Counted from the stretch's first letter, positions 8,924 through 17,463 are shown. The stretch is DNA of 64,000 nt from DATLED01 sp035525495 (GCA_035525495.1 DATLED010000076.1:1-64000); one strand, 5' to 3'. Numbers and translations: made by a program. The notes: a model not told the origin generated them from the sequence alone.

Positions 8924-9232
8924 TCAGCGCGACTCGGTCGTCGTCCCCCGACGGAGGCCGCCGGGACGGAGCCTCGCTGCCGCACCATGGCCGTCGAGAA
9001 GTCCCGAGATCAGGGACCGCGCCGATTCCAACGTCTCGTCGAGGGCCACGATCCCACGATCGACCTCGCCGAGCTCGAGAGCGAGCTTGGCCGTGACCAC
9101 GCCTTGGAGGACGTCGTCGTGGATGGAAAGTGCCTGGCGTCGACGGAGCCGCCCACGGAGCGTCCAGCCGAGGCCCAAGAACCCCGCGGCGACGGCGATG
9201 TTGGACGCCAGTTCCACGATCCACCAGCGCAT
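8924..9232 (-). CDS. Small membrane protein with an isolated HisKA_3-type dimerisation/phosphoacceptor domain
   Basis: 102 aa. One N-terminal TM helix (about 5-25, ending GWTLRGRLRRR) is followed by ALSIHDDVLQGVVTAKLALE, the HDxxxQ phosphoacceptor motif of NarL/DesK-type kinases (His38). The second helix of the dimerisation hairpin runs to about residue 79, then a basic tail ends the protein. No ATPase domain follows: the next gene is the receiver. The start is well supported, because ATG at 9232 has GGGAGGAGA about 9 bases upstream. It may be a phosphotransfer partner (Spo0B-like idea), a dimerisation inhibitor, or the remnant of a kinase. Confidence 0.72.
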   Translation of the reverse strand: MRWWIVELASNIAVAAGFLGLGWTLRGRLRRRQALSIHDDVLQGVVTAKLALELGEVDRGIVALDETLESARSLISGLLDGHGAAARLRPGGLRRGTTTESR

Positions 9233-9295
9233 GCCGTCGGTTCTCCTCCCCATCGGCAGATGCCGTAAGCACTTCATTCGGCAACACCGGTCGCG

Positions 9296-11011
9296 ATGCG
9301 AGCGATCGAGGCATGGAACTTGGCCGTCGGCGTCCCAAGTAGCTTCGAGGGGGTGCCGATCGGTGTCCGCCTCCAGCCCGGACACCTCACCGCGCCTGCC
9401 GGCGCCGACATCGACGGCACGATCGTCGTGTCGAATCCCGGCGCGGCTCCGGTGCACGTGCGCATCGTGATCGCCAGTGAGGTCGCCGGTTGGGCGTCCA
9501 TCGAGCCGGGCGACGTGTGGGTCGCGCCCGGCGAGGACCGCGAGGTCGATCTTCGCTTCCGCCTCCCGCGTGGCGCTCCAGGCGGGGTCGGCGACATCCC
9601 GTTCACCATCCGTGTGCTCTCGGACCACGAGGGCGAAGGCGGGGCGACGGTGACGGGCAGTCTCGACGTGACCGGAGAGGCCGAACTCGCGCTCCGCCTC
9701 CTCCCGGGAACGTTCCGCGGCACGCTCACGGGCTCGACGCGGGTCGCCGTCGACAATCTCGGCTCGACACCGGCCAGGGCGCAGCTGATCCTCGAGGCAC
9801 CGGCGACCGCCGACGTCGAGGCAGATCCCGACAGCCTCATCGTCGAGCCGAACAGCACGGCCTTCGCGCGGGTGCACGTTCGTCCCCATCGTCGACACTT
9901 GAGCGGCGCGCCGTTGTCCCACGAGTTCTGGGTGCGGATGGAGCCGATGGGCGGCGCCCGCATCAGCGCGTCAGGGACGATGTTCCAGCGTTCGATGGTG
10001 GCGGGGCTGTTGTCCAAGGTCCTGGCAGGCGTCGTGGCGGTTGCCCTCGTTCTGCTGCTCATGACGCGGATCCTGGGCGACGACGGCACGGACACGAAGC
10101 TGGCGTCGTCGGCGACGACCGTGCCGATCACGACGGCGACGACGACGCCGCTGGCGACGACCGCGTTGCCGGAGGTCACCGGTCAGGTGACGGCCGCACC
10201 GACGACGATCCCGGTGAAGCAGCGGCGGATCGCCTTCCAGACCAAGCGCGACGGCAACTACGAGATCTACACCGTCGATGCCGACGGACGGAACCCGAAG
10301 AACCTGACGATGCACCCGGGTCACGACGGCGAGCCGGCTTGGTCGCCTGACCACACCCGGCTTGCCTTCGACAGCGATCGCAACGGTGGATTCGACATCT
10401 ACATCATGAACGCCGACGGGTCCGGGCTCGCACAGGTCACGACCGAGCCTGCGCCCGACGGCTATCCGACGTGGTCGCCTGACGGGACACAACTGGCGTT
10501 CACGAGCTTCCGTGACGGCAACAGCGAGATCTACGTGATGGGTGCCGACGGCACCGGCGCTCGCCGCCTCACGAAGAACCTGGCCGACGACTCGCGCCCG
10601 GTCTGGTCGCCCGACGGTTCCCGCATCGCCTTCCACTCGGACCGGGATGGCAACTACGAGATCTACGTGATGAAGGCCGACGGGACCGAGCAGAGGAACC
10701 TGTCGAACTCGCCGGCGAGCGACAAGAACCCGTCGTGGTCGCCGAACAACGCCCGGTTGACCTTCGACTCGACGCGCGACGGACCCAAGGCAGAGCTCTA
10801 CGTGATGGGCGCAGACGGGTCGCTCCCCGTCCGGCTCACGACCAACGACTGGATCGATGCGTGGCCGGTCTGGTCCCCGGACGGTGCCCGTCTCCTGTTC
10901 CAGATGGACCAGGCATCGGACCTCGAGCTCCACACCATGTCCGCTGGCGGCGGTCCGTCCCGACGCCTGACGGAGAGCCCCGGCGAGGACGCCGAACCCG
11001 CTTGGGGCTAG
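9296..11011 (+). CDS. Membrane-anchored protein: Ig-like N-terminal part, TM, Thr-rich linker, TolB-like beta-propeller
   Basis: 571 aa. Residues about 20-235 form two beta-sandwich modules, with a sequence pattern shared with the proteins at 13907 and 15408 (a Trp, then PG, then PRGAPGGVG and PFTIRV). A TM helix lies at about 238-262, followed by a Thr/Ala-rich linker. The C-terminal half has repeats of about 43 residues built on IAFxSxRDGNxEIYVMxADG and PxWSPDG, the PD40/TolB propeller repeats. There is no signal peptide, so the N-terminal part is probably cytosolic and the propeller extracellular. ATG 9296 is used; GTG 9353 would fit the paralogues better. It is divergent from the DHp protein. 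Confidence 0.82.
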   Translation: MRAIEAWNLAVGVPSSFEGVPIGVRLQPGHLTAPAGADIDGTIVVSNPGAAPVHVRIVIASEVAGWASIEPGDVWVAPGEDREVDLRFRLPRGAPGGVGDIPFTIRVLSDHEGEGGATVTGSLDVTGEAELALRLLPGTFRGTLTGSTRVAVDNLGSTPARAQLILEAPATADVEADPDSLIVEPNSTAFARVHVRPHRRHLSGAPLSHEFWVRMEPMGGARISASGTMFQRSMVAGLLSKVLAGVVAVALVLLLMTRILGDDGTDTKLASSATTVPITTATTTPLATTALPEVTGQVTAAPTTIPVKQRRIAFQTKRDGNYEIYTVDADGRNPKNLTMHPGHDGEPAWSPDHTRLAFDSDRNGGFDIYIMNADGSGLAQVTTEPAPDGYPTWSPDGTQLAFTSFRDGNSEIYVMGADGTGARRLTKNLADDSRPVWSPDGSRIAFHSDRDGNYEIYVMKADGTEQRNLSNSPASDKNPSWSPNNARLTFDSTRDGPKAELYVMGADGSLPVRLTTNDWIDAWPVWSPDGARLLFQMDQASDLELHTMSAGGGPSRRLTESPGEDAEPAWG

Positions 11012-11049
11012 CCGAGTGCTCGAGAAGGGGTGTCGGCGGGTCGCCGCTG

Positions 11050-11115
11050 TTTTGGGTGGGTTGAACAACCTGTGCGGTGGTTGAACCCGCCCAGAACGAG
11101 GGCGTGCGCCGCGGG
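11050..11115 (-). repeat. Dispersed palindromic repeat, copy 2 (inverted)
   Basis: The core 11050-11096 runs TTTTGGGTGGG ... CCCGCCCAGAA. Two of the arm differences from copy 1 still pair as G-U in the plus-strand RNA. The flank 11097-11115 is the reverse complement, with about two changes, of the 19 bases preceding the core in copy 1. It lies between two convergent genes, the TolB-like protein and the LysR regulator, where a bidirectional terminator is expected. Confidence 0.75.
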
Positions 11116-11136
11116 TCCGCAGCGTTTCGGAGGCGG

Positions 11137-12048
11137 TCAGGCCGGGAGGTGGAGGCCGACCTCAGGTCGGGCCTCGGCCGCGACCAGGTCGTGGAGGACC
11201 TCGAGGAAGGCACGTGCGGGTGCGCCGGGGAGGCCGCGCTTGCGTTGCGCGACGCCCACCTCGCGGCGGGGAAGTCCGGTGACGGTGATCGGACGGGTCT
11301 CGCCCTGGAGGTGCTCGGGGACGGCGGTGGATGGGAGGACGGCGGCGCCCTGCCCCGCGATGGCGAGCGACGCGATCAGGCGGAGACCGTCGAGCTCGGC
11401 GCGCGCCCGCAAGGTGATCCCGGCCTTCTTGGCGGCCGCATCGAGGAGGTCGCGGAAGGACGTGCCCCGGGGAGGGAGGAACAGCTCGATGTCGGCGAGG
11501 TCAGCGACGTCGAGAGCGCCACGCTCGGCGAACGGGGATCCGGCCGGAACGAAGAGGAGCAGGTCCTCGTCGAAGAGGGGCGACGTGGTCAGCTCCGGCG
11601 CCGGCAGCGGAAGGTTGACGACCGCGAGGTCGAGGCGTCCGTTCACGAGCTGCGGCTCGAGTGACGTGGAGGTGGCGTCGACGATCTCCATGGCGACGCC
11701 GCGGTGGCGATCGCCCATCTCGTCGAGGAGCTTCGGTACGAGCCACCTCGCGGTCGTGCCGATGATGCCGACGCGGACCCGTCCGGTCACGTTGCTTCGC
11801 ATCGACGCGACGTCGGCGATGATCGCCTCGAGCTCGGCCTCGATGCGGCGAGCCCGGTCGACGACCGCCTGGCCCTCTTCGGTGAGACGGCCGGCGCTGC
11901 GGTCGACGAGCGTGGCGCCGAGCTCCTTCTCGAGGCGGGCGATGTGGGTCGAGACGTTCGACTGCACCGTGGCGAGGGCGTCGGCGGCGGCGGAGAACGT
12001 CCCCTGCTCCGCGACGGCGACAAGCGCCTGCAGTTGTCGGAGGTCCAT
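11137..12048 (-). CDS. LysR-family transcriptional regulator
   Basis: 303 aa, normal LysR length. The N-terminal winged HTH (MDLRQLQALVAVAEQGTFSA, then ALATVQSNVSTHIARLEKEL) is followed by a substrate-binding domain starting at about residue 90 (GRVRVGIIGTTARWLVPKLL). It should be a DNA-binding regulator sensing a small molecule. It is divergent from the HAD/acyltransferase gene at 12516, across a 467-bp region with repeats and an 11-bp palindrome (CTGTTGGACAG, 12080-12090) that could be its operator. Confidence 0.93.
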   Translation of the reverse strand: MDLRQLQALVAVAEQGTFSAAADALATVQSNVSTHIARLEKELGATLVDRSAGRLTEEGQAVVDRARRIEAELEAIIADVASMRSNVTGRVRVGIIGTTARWLVPKLLDEMGDRHRGVAMEIVDATSTSLEPQLVNGRLDLAVVNLPLPAPELTTSPLFDEDLLLFVPAGSPFAERGALDVADLADIELFLPPRGTSFRDLLDAAAKKAGITLRARAELDGLRLIASLAIAGQGAAVLPSTAVPEHLQGETRPITVTGLPRREVGVAQRKRGLPGAPARAFLEVLHDLVAAEARPEVGLHLPA

Positions 12049-12131
12049 CGCTCTCGATGATACGGGCTATCGTTACAAACTGTTGGACAGATCGCTCGCG
12101 TGGGGCTTGACTGTCCCCCAGAAGCACGAAC

Positions 12132-12215
12132 GAGCTCGCTGGTTCCCCCCACCGGCTGAGCTCGCCTGCATCAGCGAACGAAGGGCCTGGTTCCCCCCAC
12201 CGGGTCCTTCTTCGC
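12132..12215. other. Two hairpins with the same apical sequence and different stems
   Basis: Hairpin A is 12132-12163, with arms GAGCTC...GAGCTC. Hairpin B is 12174-12215, with arms GCGAA-c-GAAGG...CCTTC-TTCGC. Both contain CTGGTTCCCCCCACCGG (12139-12155 and 12187-12203), forming the top of the stem (GGT/ACC) and a C-rich loop. The lower stems differ in sequence but both pair, as expected if RNA or DNA structure is what is kept. Confidence 0.6.
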
Positions 12216-12222
12216 GTTGACC

Positions 12223-12470
12223 ATGGCTTCGCTCTGCGCCTTGGGGCCCTGCGGGCGTGGGGGCTTGCCGCTCCGCGGTCGGCTGCTCGCTGGCGCTCCC
12301 GACGCCGAGTTCATGGCTTCGCTCTGCGCCTCGGGGCCCTGCGGGCGTGGGGGCTTGCCGCTCCGCGGTCGGCTGCTCGCTGGCGCTCCCGACGCCGAGT
12401 TCATGGCTTCGCTCTGCGCCTCGTGGCCCTGCGGGCGTGGGGGCTTGCCGCTCCGCGGTCGGCTGCGGCC
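12223..12470. repeat. 90-bp tandem repeat, about 2.7 copies
   Basis: Units begin ATGGCTTCGCTCTGCGCC at 12223, 12313 and 12403, exactly 90 bases apart. The first two units are nearly identical; the third is cut off after about 65-70 bases. Differences between units are single bases (for example TTGGGG, TCGGGG, TCGTGG). It lies about 45 bases upstream of the HAD/acyltransferase start codon. Confidence 0.88.
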
Positions 12471-12515
12471 GGGGCTGGCGGGCGTCGGTTCCCCGCAGGT
12501 GCGTAGCCTGAGCGC

Positions 12516-13892
12516 ATGGCTGGCGCTGCTGCGTTCTTCGACCTCGACCGCACGATCCTCCGGGGCGCGAGCGGTCCGCTCATCACGGAGGCCCTCCAGG
12601 AGGCGGGCATCGCTCCCAACCGGTCGGTGCCGGGCCAGGGCCTGCTCTACCGGCTGTTCGACGTCGTCGGAGAGACCCTGCCGTCGATGGCGCTCGCCCG
12701 GGGCGCCGCCCTCGTCGCCAAGGGATGGGACCGGGCCGCCGTCCTCGACGCCGCCAAGGACATCGCGGACCGCCTCGAGGGACTCGTTGCGCCCTACGCC
12801 CGCGTCCTCATCGACGAGCACCGGGCGGCGGGACGTCCCGTCGTCCTCGCCACGACGACCCCGCACGACCTCGTCGCCACCTTCGCCGAGCGCATCGGCT
12901 TCGACGACGTCGTCGCCACCCGCTACGGCGAGGACGCGTCCGGCCGGTACACCGGCGCCCTCGAGGGCGAGTTCGTGTGGGCGACCGGCAAGCTCGCCGC
13001 CGCCCGCACGTGGGCCGACGCGCACGGCGTCGACCTGGCCTCGAGCTACGCCTACTCCGACTCGATCTACGACGTGCCGCTGCTGTCCGCCGTCGGCCAC
13101 CCCCACGCCGTGAATCCCGACCCGCGCTTGCTCGCCTACGCCACCCTTCGACGATGGCCGACGCAGTGGCTCGACGTCCCGCCGGGCGTGCCCAAGTTCG
13201 CGGGACTCGAGCCGTTCGACCTCGTCCGTCTCGGTGCCCGCACCGAGCTCATCCCCTTCGCGAAGTTCGACATCGCCGGTGTCGCGGGAATCCCGTCGGA
13301 GGGTCCGGCGATCATCGTCGCCAACCACCGTTCCTACTTCGACACCGTCGCCGTCGGCCTGACGGTGCTCCAGTCCGGTCGACCGTTGCGCTTCCTCGGG
13401 AAGAAGGAGGTCTTCGACGCGCCGGTCGTCGGCCAGTTGGCCCGGGCGATGGGAGGCATTCGCGTCGACCGAGGGACCGAGTCCGCCGGTGACTCCCTCG
13501 GCCTGGCGACGAAGGCGCTTCAAGCCGGCGAGATGGTGGCGGTCATGCCGCAGGGGACGATCCCCCGAGGCCGCGAGTTCTTCGAACCCGTGCTCAAGGG
13601 AAAGACCGGCGCGGCCCGGCTTGCGGCGGCGACCCGTGCCCCTGTCATCCCCATCGGCATGTGGGGGACCGAGAAGGTGTGGCCCCGTTCGGCCAAAGTG
13701 CCCAACGTCCTCAACGTCACCAACCCGCCCCTCGTACGGGTGCGGGTCGGACGCCCGGTCGAGCTCGCCTACGACGACATCCGCGCCGACACCGAGCGGG
13801 TCATGGAGGCGATCATGGCCCTCCTGCCGCCGGAGGCCCGGGAGGAGCGGGAGCCGACCGCGGAGGAGTTGCGGAGGTCGAAGCCCTCGTAG
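12516..13892 (+). CDS. HAD-IB phosphatase / 1-acylglycerol-3-phosphate acyltransferase fusion
   Basis: 458 aa. The N-terminal HAD-IB domain (SerB-like) shows AAFFDLDRTIL and, near the end, YSDSIYDVPLL. From about residue 240 a PlsC acyltransferase domain has the HX4D box in VANHRSYFD (His near 271), GGIRVDRG and the PQGTIPRG block. The same fusion occurs in other actinobacteria. It should acylate lysophosphatidic acid at the membrane; the HAD half might remove a phosphate from a lipid intermediate. It is preceded by the repeat-rich region and convergent with the next gene, only 14 bases apart, with no terminator hairpin between. Confidence 0.92.
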   Translation: MAGAAAFFDLDRTILRGASGPLITEALQEAGIAPNRSVPGQGLLYRLFDVVGETLPSMALARGAALVAKGWDRAAVLDAAKDIADRLEGLVAPYARVLIDEHRAAGRPVVLATTTPHDLVATFAERIGFDDVVATRYGEDASGRYTGALEGEFVWATGKLAAARTWADAHGVDLASSYAYSDSIYDVPLLSAVGHPHAVNPDPRLLAYATLRRWPTQWLDVPPGVPKFAGLEPFDLVRLGARTELIPFAKFDIAGVAGIPSEGPAIIVANHRSYFDTVAVGLTVLQSGRPLRFLGKKEVFDAPVVGQLARAMGGIRVDRGTESAGDSLGLATKALQAGEMVAVMPQGTIPRGREFFEPVLKGKTGAARLAAATRAPVIPIGMWGTEKVWPRSAKVPNVLNVTNPPLVRVRVGRPVELAYDDIRADTERVMEAIMALLPPEAREEREPTAEELRRSKPS

Positions 13893-13906
13893 GTTGCGCG
13901 GCGCAG

Positions 13907-15361
13907 CTACCCGTTCCGGGTGAAGATCACGATGCATTTGCAGATGACACCCCTTGGAGCGGGGTAGCTCACGGACACCGTGTCGCCGGTGGGGTTGTAG
14001 GTGAACTGGTGCGCCGCACCATCACTGCAGCTGTTGCCGGCAAAGCTGTTGTCGTCGTTTGCATCCGCCGTGGAACCGATGCAACTGAACGCGCCCATCG
14101 TCGGACCCTCGGTCCTGAGCGAGATCTGGCCCTTGACCGTGGACGACGGTGCGATCGACAGGGCGGCACCGTCCCTGCCGGTCCACGATCCGTAGAACGC
14201 GCTGGCGCCGCTCTTCGCTGCGGCCGTCGTGGTCGGCGCGGCCGTCGTTGTGGCGCTTCCACCGCCGGCGGCAGTGGTCGTCGTGCTCGAACCACCCGCC
14301 GTCGTCGTCGCACTCGTACCGCCCGGCGCCGTCGTGGCGCTGGGGCTGGTGACGTTCGTCGAATCACCGTCACCGGCAGTGCTCGTCCCGCCCGAGCTGC
14401 CTCCACTCACGGACCCGGCGGCCGCGGCGGTGCCGGTGACTGTTCCGCCGCCCGCAGCCACGGCTCCGTCTCCGTCCTTGCCGTTGGCGGCCAGTTCGGC
14501 GGCCGCGGCTGCCTGCGACTCCTCGGCCGAAGCCGGTCCGTCCTCCCCGGCAGCATCGTCATCGGCCGCGGGCGCGACCGTCGTGACGGGTTCGCCGTCG
14601 CTCGTGAGCTGCAGGTTGCCTTTCGCTCCCTTGTCCAGCAACGCGGGGAGGACGGCGACGATCAGCGCGATCGCTACGGCTGCGGCGATGAGGGGGACGA
14701 CGAAGCGAGGAAGTCCTGCCTTCTGGATGAGGTTGGCGTCCAGCGTCAGTGGGTTGCCGCCGTCCGGTACGGCGAGGACCTGGAAGGGCCGGTGCTTGTC
14801 GGACCCTCGGGCGAAGCCCTTTCGTGCGGCGACCTTGATCGGGACGTGATGGGTGTGCCCGGCCGCGACCGTGACCGCTGACTCCTTGAGGTCGAAGGCG
14901 AGCTGCTCGTCGGGGTCGGACGCCGAGATGACGACCTCGACCGGCGCGTTTCCCTTGTTGTCGAGCACGAGGTCGTGGCGGGCCTTGCGCTTCGTCTCGC
15001 TCGTGCGGGGCGTGACCTTGCCGGTCACATCCACGAAGCGTTCGAGGTCGACCTGACCCTCCTCGACGACGGGGTTGTCCGGGTCCTCACTGCCGACGAC
15101 GCGCACGCCGAACGGCATGGCGCCGAACCCGACGCCAGGTGCCCTCGGGGGGGCGAAGTGGAGCTCGATCGTCCCGTCGGCCCCTGGGAACAGCGAGAGT
15201 GCGGCCGGGACGACCGTCGTCCAGGCCGCGGGTTGACCGAGGACCGTCAGCGAGAACTGGTCGACGACCGCTCCCGTGTTTCGTACCCGGACCGAACATG
15301 TTCCCGTCGACCCCGGGACGATCGACACCGATGCGTTCTCCACGATCACATTCCCCGCCAT
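13907..15361 (-). CDS. Membrane-anchored Ig-like protein A, variable C-terminal domain
   Basis: 484 aa. Residues 1-225 are two Ig-like sheets nearly identical in pattern to the next gene (VVDQF.LTVLGQPAAW, FAPPRAPGVG, TPRTSETKRKARH, ARKGFARG). One TM helix lies at about 232-252 (PLIAAAVAIALIVAVLPALL), then an acidic/Ala stretch and a Ser/Thr/Gly-rich linker. A C-terminal domain of about 100 aa starts FYGSWTGRDG and has four Cys (SCIG, NSCSDG, ICKC). There is no signal peptide. The start is set at the ATG by alignment with its paralogue; GTG at 15391 is an alternative. It is a tandem duplicate of 15408-16835 with a different tip domain. Function unknown. Confidence 0.8.
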   Translation of the reverse strand: MAGNVIVENASVSIVPGSTGTCSVRVRNTGAVVDQFSLTVLGQPAAWTTVVPAALSLFPGADGTIELHFAPPRAPGVGFGAMPFGVRVVGSEDPDNPVVEEGQVDLERFVDVTGKVTPRTSETKRKARHDLVLDNKGNAPVEVVISASDPDEQLAFDLKESAVTVAAGHTHHVPIKVAARKGFARGSDKHRPFQVLAVPDGGNPLTLDANLIQKAGLPRFVVPLIAAAVAIALIVAVLPALLDKGAKGNLQLTSDGEPVTTVAPAADDDAAGEDGPASAEESQAAAAAELAANGKDGDGAVAAGGGTVTGTAAAAGSVSGGSSGGTSTAGDGDSTNVTSPSATTAPGGTSATTTAGGSSTTTTAAGGGSATTTAAPTTTAAAKSGASAFYGSWTGRDGAALSIAPSSTVKGQISLRTEGPTMGAFSCIGSTADANDDNSFAGNSCSDGAAHQFTYNPTGDTVSVSYPAPRGVICKCIVIFTRNG

Positions 15362-15407
15362 GGTCGAAACGGTACCGCCCGACGGGGTCACGGGGGAAGC
15401 TCTCTGA

Positions 15408-16835
15408 CTATGCCTTTGTGTACGTGGCGTCCCACGAGCGCCAATAGGCGCCGTTGGTCTGGTACTTGTCGCTGTGGATCTGGAGCTGCCCGTTGACGAA
15501 CGTGATCTTCTGCTTCACGTTGCCGGTCGATGTCGCGATCGTGACGTTGATCTCGTTGTCGGACCCGTCGGCAAGTGGGGTTGGCGCCTCGCCCCAGTCG
15601 CAGTAGTTCGGCGAGCAGGCGCCATAGCCATGGACCCACAGGTTCGAGGAGTCGGCACGGATGATCGTCTGGGGCTCCTCGTTGCTGCCAGGGCTCTTCC
15701 ATGTGCCGACGAACTTTGCGTACGCGGGCGCCGTCGTGGTCGTTGTCGGCTTCGCCGTGGTCGTCGTGGGGGCGGCCGTGGTCGTCGGGGGGGTGCCCGG
15801 GGCGGTTGTGGCGCTCGGGCTGGTCACGTTCGGGGAGTCGCTCCCGCCGACCGTCGTGGTGGTCGTGGGCGTTGCCGCAGCCGTTCCGGTTCCTGCAGCG
15901 GCGGTCCCGGTGCCGGCGCCACTGCCTGCGGCCGGAGCGTCGGGGTCCTTGCCGTTGGCGGCGCGCTCGGCGGCGGCGGCGGCTTCGGCCTCCTCCGCGG
16001 TGGCGGGGGCGTCGGGGTCCGGGCCCTCGTCGGTCGGGGGCGCGGCGGTGGTCGTGGTGGCGGCGTCGTCGCTGGCGAGCTGGAGGTTGCCCTTGCCTCC
16101 GTCCTTCTTCAGCGCCGGGAGCACGGCGGCGAGCAGGCCGATGACGACGATCCCGGCGACGAGGGGGAGGATGAAGCGGGGCATGCCCGCCTTTTGGATG
16201 ACGTTGCCGTCCATCGTCAGCGGGTACGTGCCGCCTTCCGGGAGGGCAGTCACCTGGAAGGGGCGGTGCTTGTCGGCACCGCGGGCGAAGCCTTTGCGGG
16301 CCGCGACCTTGAGGGCGACGTGCGCGCTCTGACCGGCCCCTACGGTGAGCAGCGAGTGGGCGAGGTCGAAGGCAAGCTGTTCGTCCGGGTCGGAGGCGCT
16401 CAACGTGACGACAACGGGCGTGTTGCCCTTGTTGTCGAGGATGACCTCGTGACGGGCCTTGCGCTTGGTCTCGCTCGTGCGGGGCGTGAGCTTGGCGTTG
16501 ACGTCGATGTAGGGGAGGAGGTCGACTTCGCCCTCCTCGACGACGGGGTTGTCAGGATCTTCGCTGCCGACGACGCGGACCCCGAAGGGGGTGGCGCCGT
16601 TGCCGACCCCCGGCGCCCGGGGAGGGGCGAAGTGGAGCTCGATCGTGCCGTCGGCACCGGGGAACAGCGAGAGGGCTGCGGGGACCACGGTCGTCCAGGC
16701 GGCGGGCTGGCCGAGGACGGTCAGGGCGAACTGGTCCACGACGGTGCCGGTGTTCCGGATCCGCACGGTGCAGGTCGCCATCTCCCCCGGGACGACCGGC
16801 ACCGACGACTGCTCCACCACAACGCTTCCGGCCAT
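15408..16835 (-). CDS. Membrane-anchored Ig-like protein B, variable C-terminal domain
   Basis: 475 aa. The N-terminal 220 residues, TM helix (PLVAGIVVIGLLAAVLPAL) and acidic stretch closely match protein A downstream. The linker is Thr/Pro-rich, and the C-terminal domain (from KFVGTWKSPG to the end) is different, with a Cys pair in ACSPNYCDWG. ATG 16835 is supported by AGAGGAGA 7-8 bases upstream. The protein should sit in the membrane with its tip outside. The two genes look like duplication followed by exchange of the last 100 residues. Confidence 0.83.
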   Translation of the reverse strand: MAGSVVVEQSSVPVVPGEMATCTVRIRNTGTVVDQFALTVLGQPAAWTTVVPAALSLFPGADGTIELHFAPPRAPGVGNGATPFGVRVVGSEDPDNPVVEEGEVDLLPYIDVNAKLTPRTSETKRKARHEVILDNKGNTPVVVTLSASDPDEQLAFDLAHSLLTVGAGQSAHVALKVAARKGFARGADKHRPFQVTALPEGGTYPLTMDGNVIQKAGMPRFILPLVAGIVVIGLLAAVLPALKKDGGKGNLQLASDDAATTTTAAPPTDEGPDPDAPATAEEAEAAAAAERAANGKDPDAPAAGSGAGTGTAAAGTGTAAATPTTTTTVGGSDSPNVTSPSATTAPGTPPTTTAAPTTTTAKPTTTTTAPAYAKFVGTWKSPGSNEEPQTIIRADSSNLWVHGYGACSPNYCDWGEAPTPLADGSDNEINVTIATSTGNVKQKITFVNGQLQIHSDKYQTNGAYWRSWDATYTKA

Positions 16836-16962
16836 CGACGGATCTCCTCTGCGCCCGGGCGAGCGGACGGCACTGGTCCTCATGCTGCCGGTCGAGCCGG
16901 CTCCTACGTACCCAATCGGCGCCGCGACGCCCCGTCGGAGGCATTTGTCGCCGAATCCGGGT

Positions 16963-17463
16963 TCAGAACCGCCCGAGGCTGAAGTCGGAGGTCGACGACG
17001 ACGATGCGTCGGAGATCACCCCGATGGCGATGAGGACGACGACCAGGACGATCAACAGCCCGTAGAAGGCGATGTTGATCCAAGAGACCCACTTGGCCGC
17101 CGTCAGCAACCCCTCCCCCGTGAGCCGACCGCCGGACTGCTCGATCTTTCGCTTGGCACCCGGGATCATCACCAGCGCCACGATGGCCGGGATCAGGGGA
17201 CACACCATCCAGGAGACGATCGAGGCGATGAGGGCGCCGATGGCGGATCCCTCCGTTTGCGGGGCCGGCGCGTAGCCGTAGCCGTAGCCGGGCGGCTGCC
17301 CGTAGGCGGGCGGTGGCTGGCTGTAGGGCGCCTGCTGGCTGTAGGGCGCCTGCCCGTAGCCCATCGGCGCAGCCGGTGGCTGCTGGCCGTAGGGCGGCGG
17401 GGGAGGCGGTTCGTGCCACCCACCGTCAGGCGGCGGAGGCGGAGGTGCGCCAGGATCGCTCAT
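16963..17463 (-). CDS. DUF4190-type membrane protein with Pro/Gly/Tyr-rich N-terminus
   Basis: 166 aa. The first 75 residues are proline-rich, with PYGQQP, APYSQQ and GYGYGYAP repeats. Two TM helices follow (IGALIASIVSWMVCPLIPAI and WINIAFYGLLIVLVVVLIA), linked by a short basic loop IPGAKRKIEQSGG typical of DUF4190. This is a common small actinobacterial membrane protein of unknown role, with a disordered cytosolic tail. ATG 17463 begins MSDPGAPP; the longer frame is not coding-like. It lies between the giant-protein operon and the Ig-like pair, on the same strand. Confidence 0.85.
   Translation of the reverse strand: MSDPGAPPPPPPDGGWHEPPPPPPYGQQPPAAPMGYGQAPYSQQAPYSQPPPAYGQPPGYGYGYAPAPQTEGSAIGALIASIVSWMVCPLIPAIVALVMIPGAKRKIEQSGGRLTGEGLLTAAKWVSWINIAFYGLLIVLVVVLIAIGVISDASSSSTSDFSLGRF

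Larger units (their letters stand above)
12049..12515. other. Repeat-rich divergent intergenic region
   Basis: 467 bases between two divergent genes. Contents from left to right: palindrome CTGT-TGG-ACAG at 12080-12090; small inverted repeat TGGGG...CCCCA near 12101-12120; hairpins at 12132-12163 and 12174-12215; and the 90-bp tandem repeat at 12223-12470. A plus-strand frame runs through the tandem repeat only because 90 is a multiple of 3; it has no homology signal and I do not call it a gene. Confidence 0.7.

Noticed and set aside
8924..9232. Frameshifted full-length histidine kinase
   Set aside because: No ATPase-domain motifs appear in any frame of the neighbouring sequence; the space is filled by the intact receiver gene.
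12132..12470. CRISPR-like array
   Set aside because: The units are contiguous 90-bp tandem copies without spacers, and no cas genes occur in the window.
12217..13113. Plus-strand frame through the 90-bp tandem repeat, giving a 30-residue peptide repeat
   Set aside because: The repeat length is a multiple of three by chance; downstream it runs out of frame with the clear HAD/PlsC gene and has no family signal.
13907..16835. Collagen- or mucin-like adhesins based on the Thr/Ala/Gly-rich stretches
   Set aside because: The low-complexity parts are short linkers between a TM helix and folded domains, and no sorting signal or repeat array is present.
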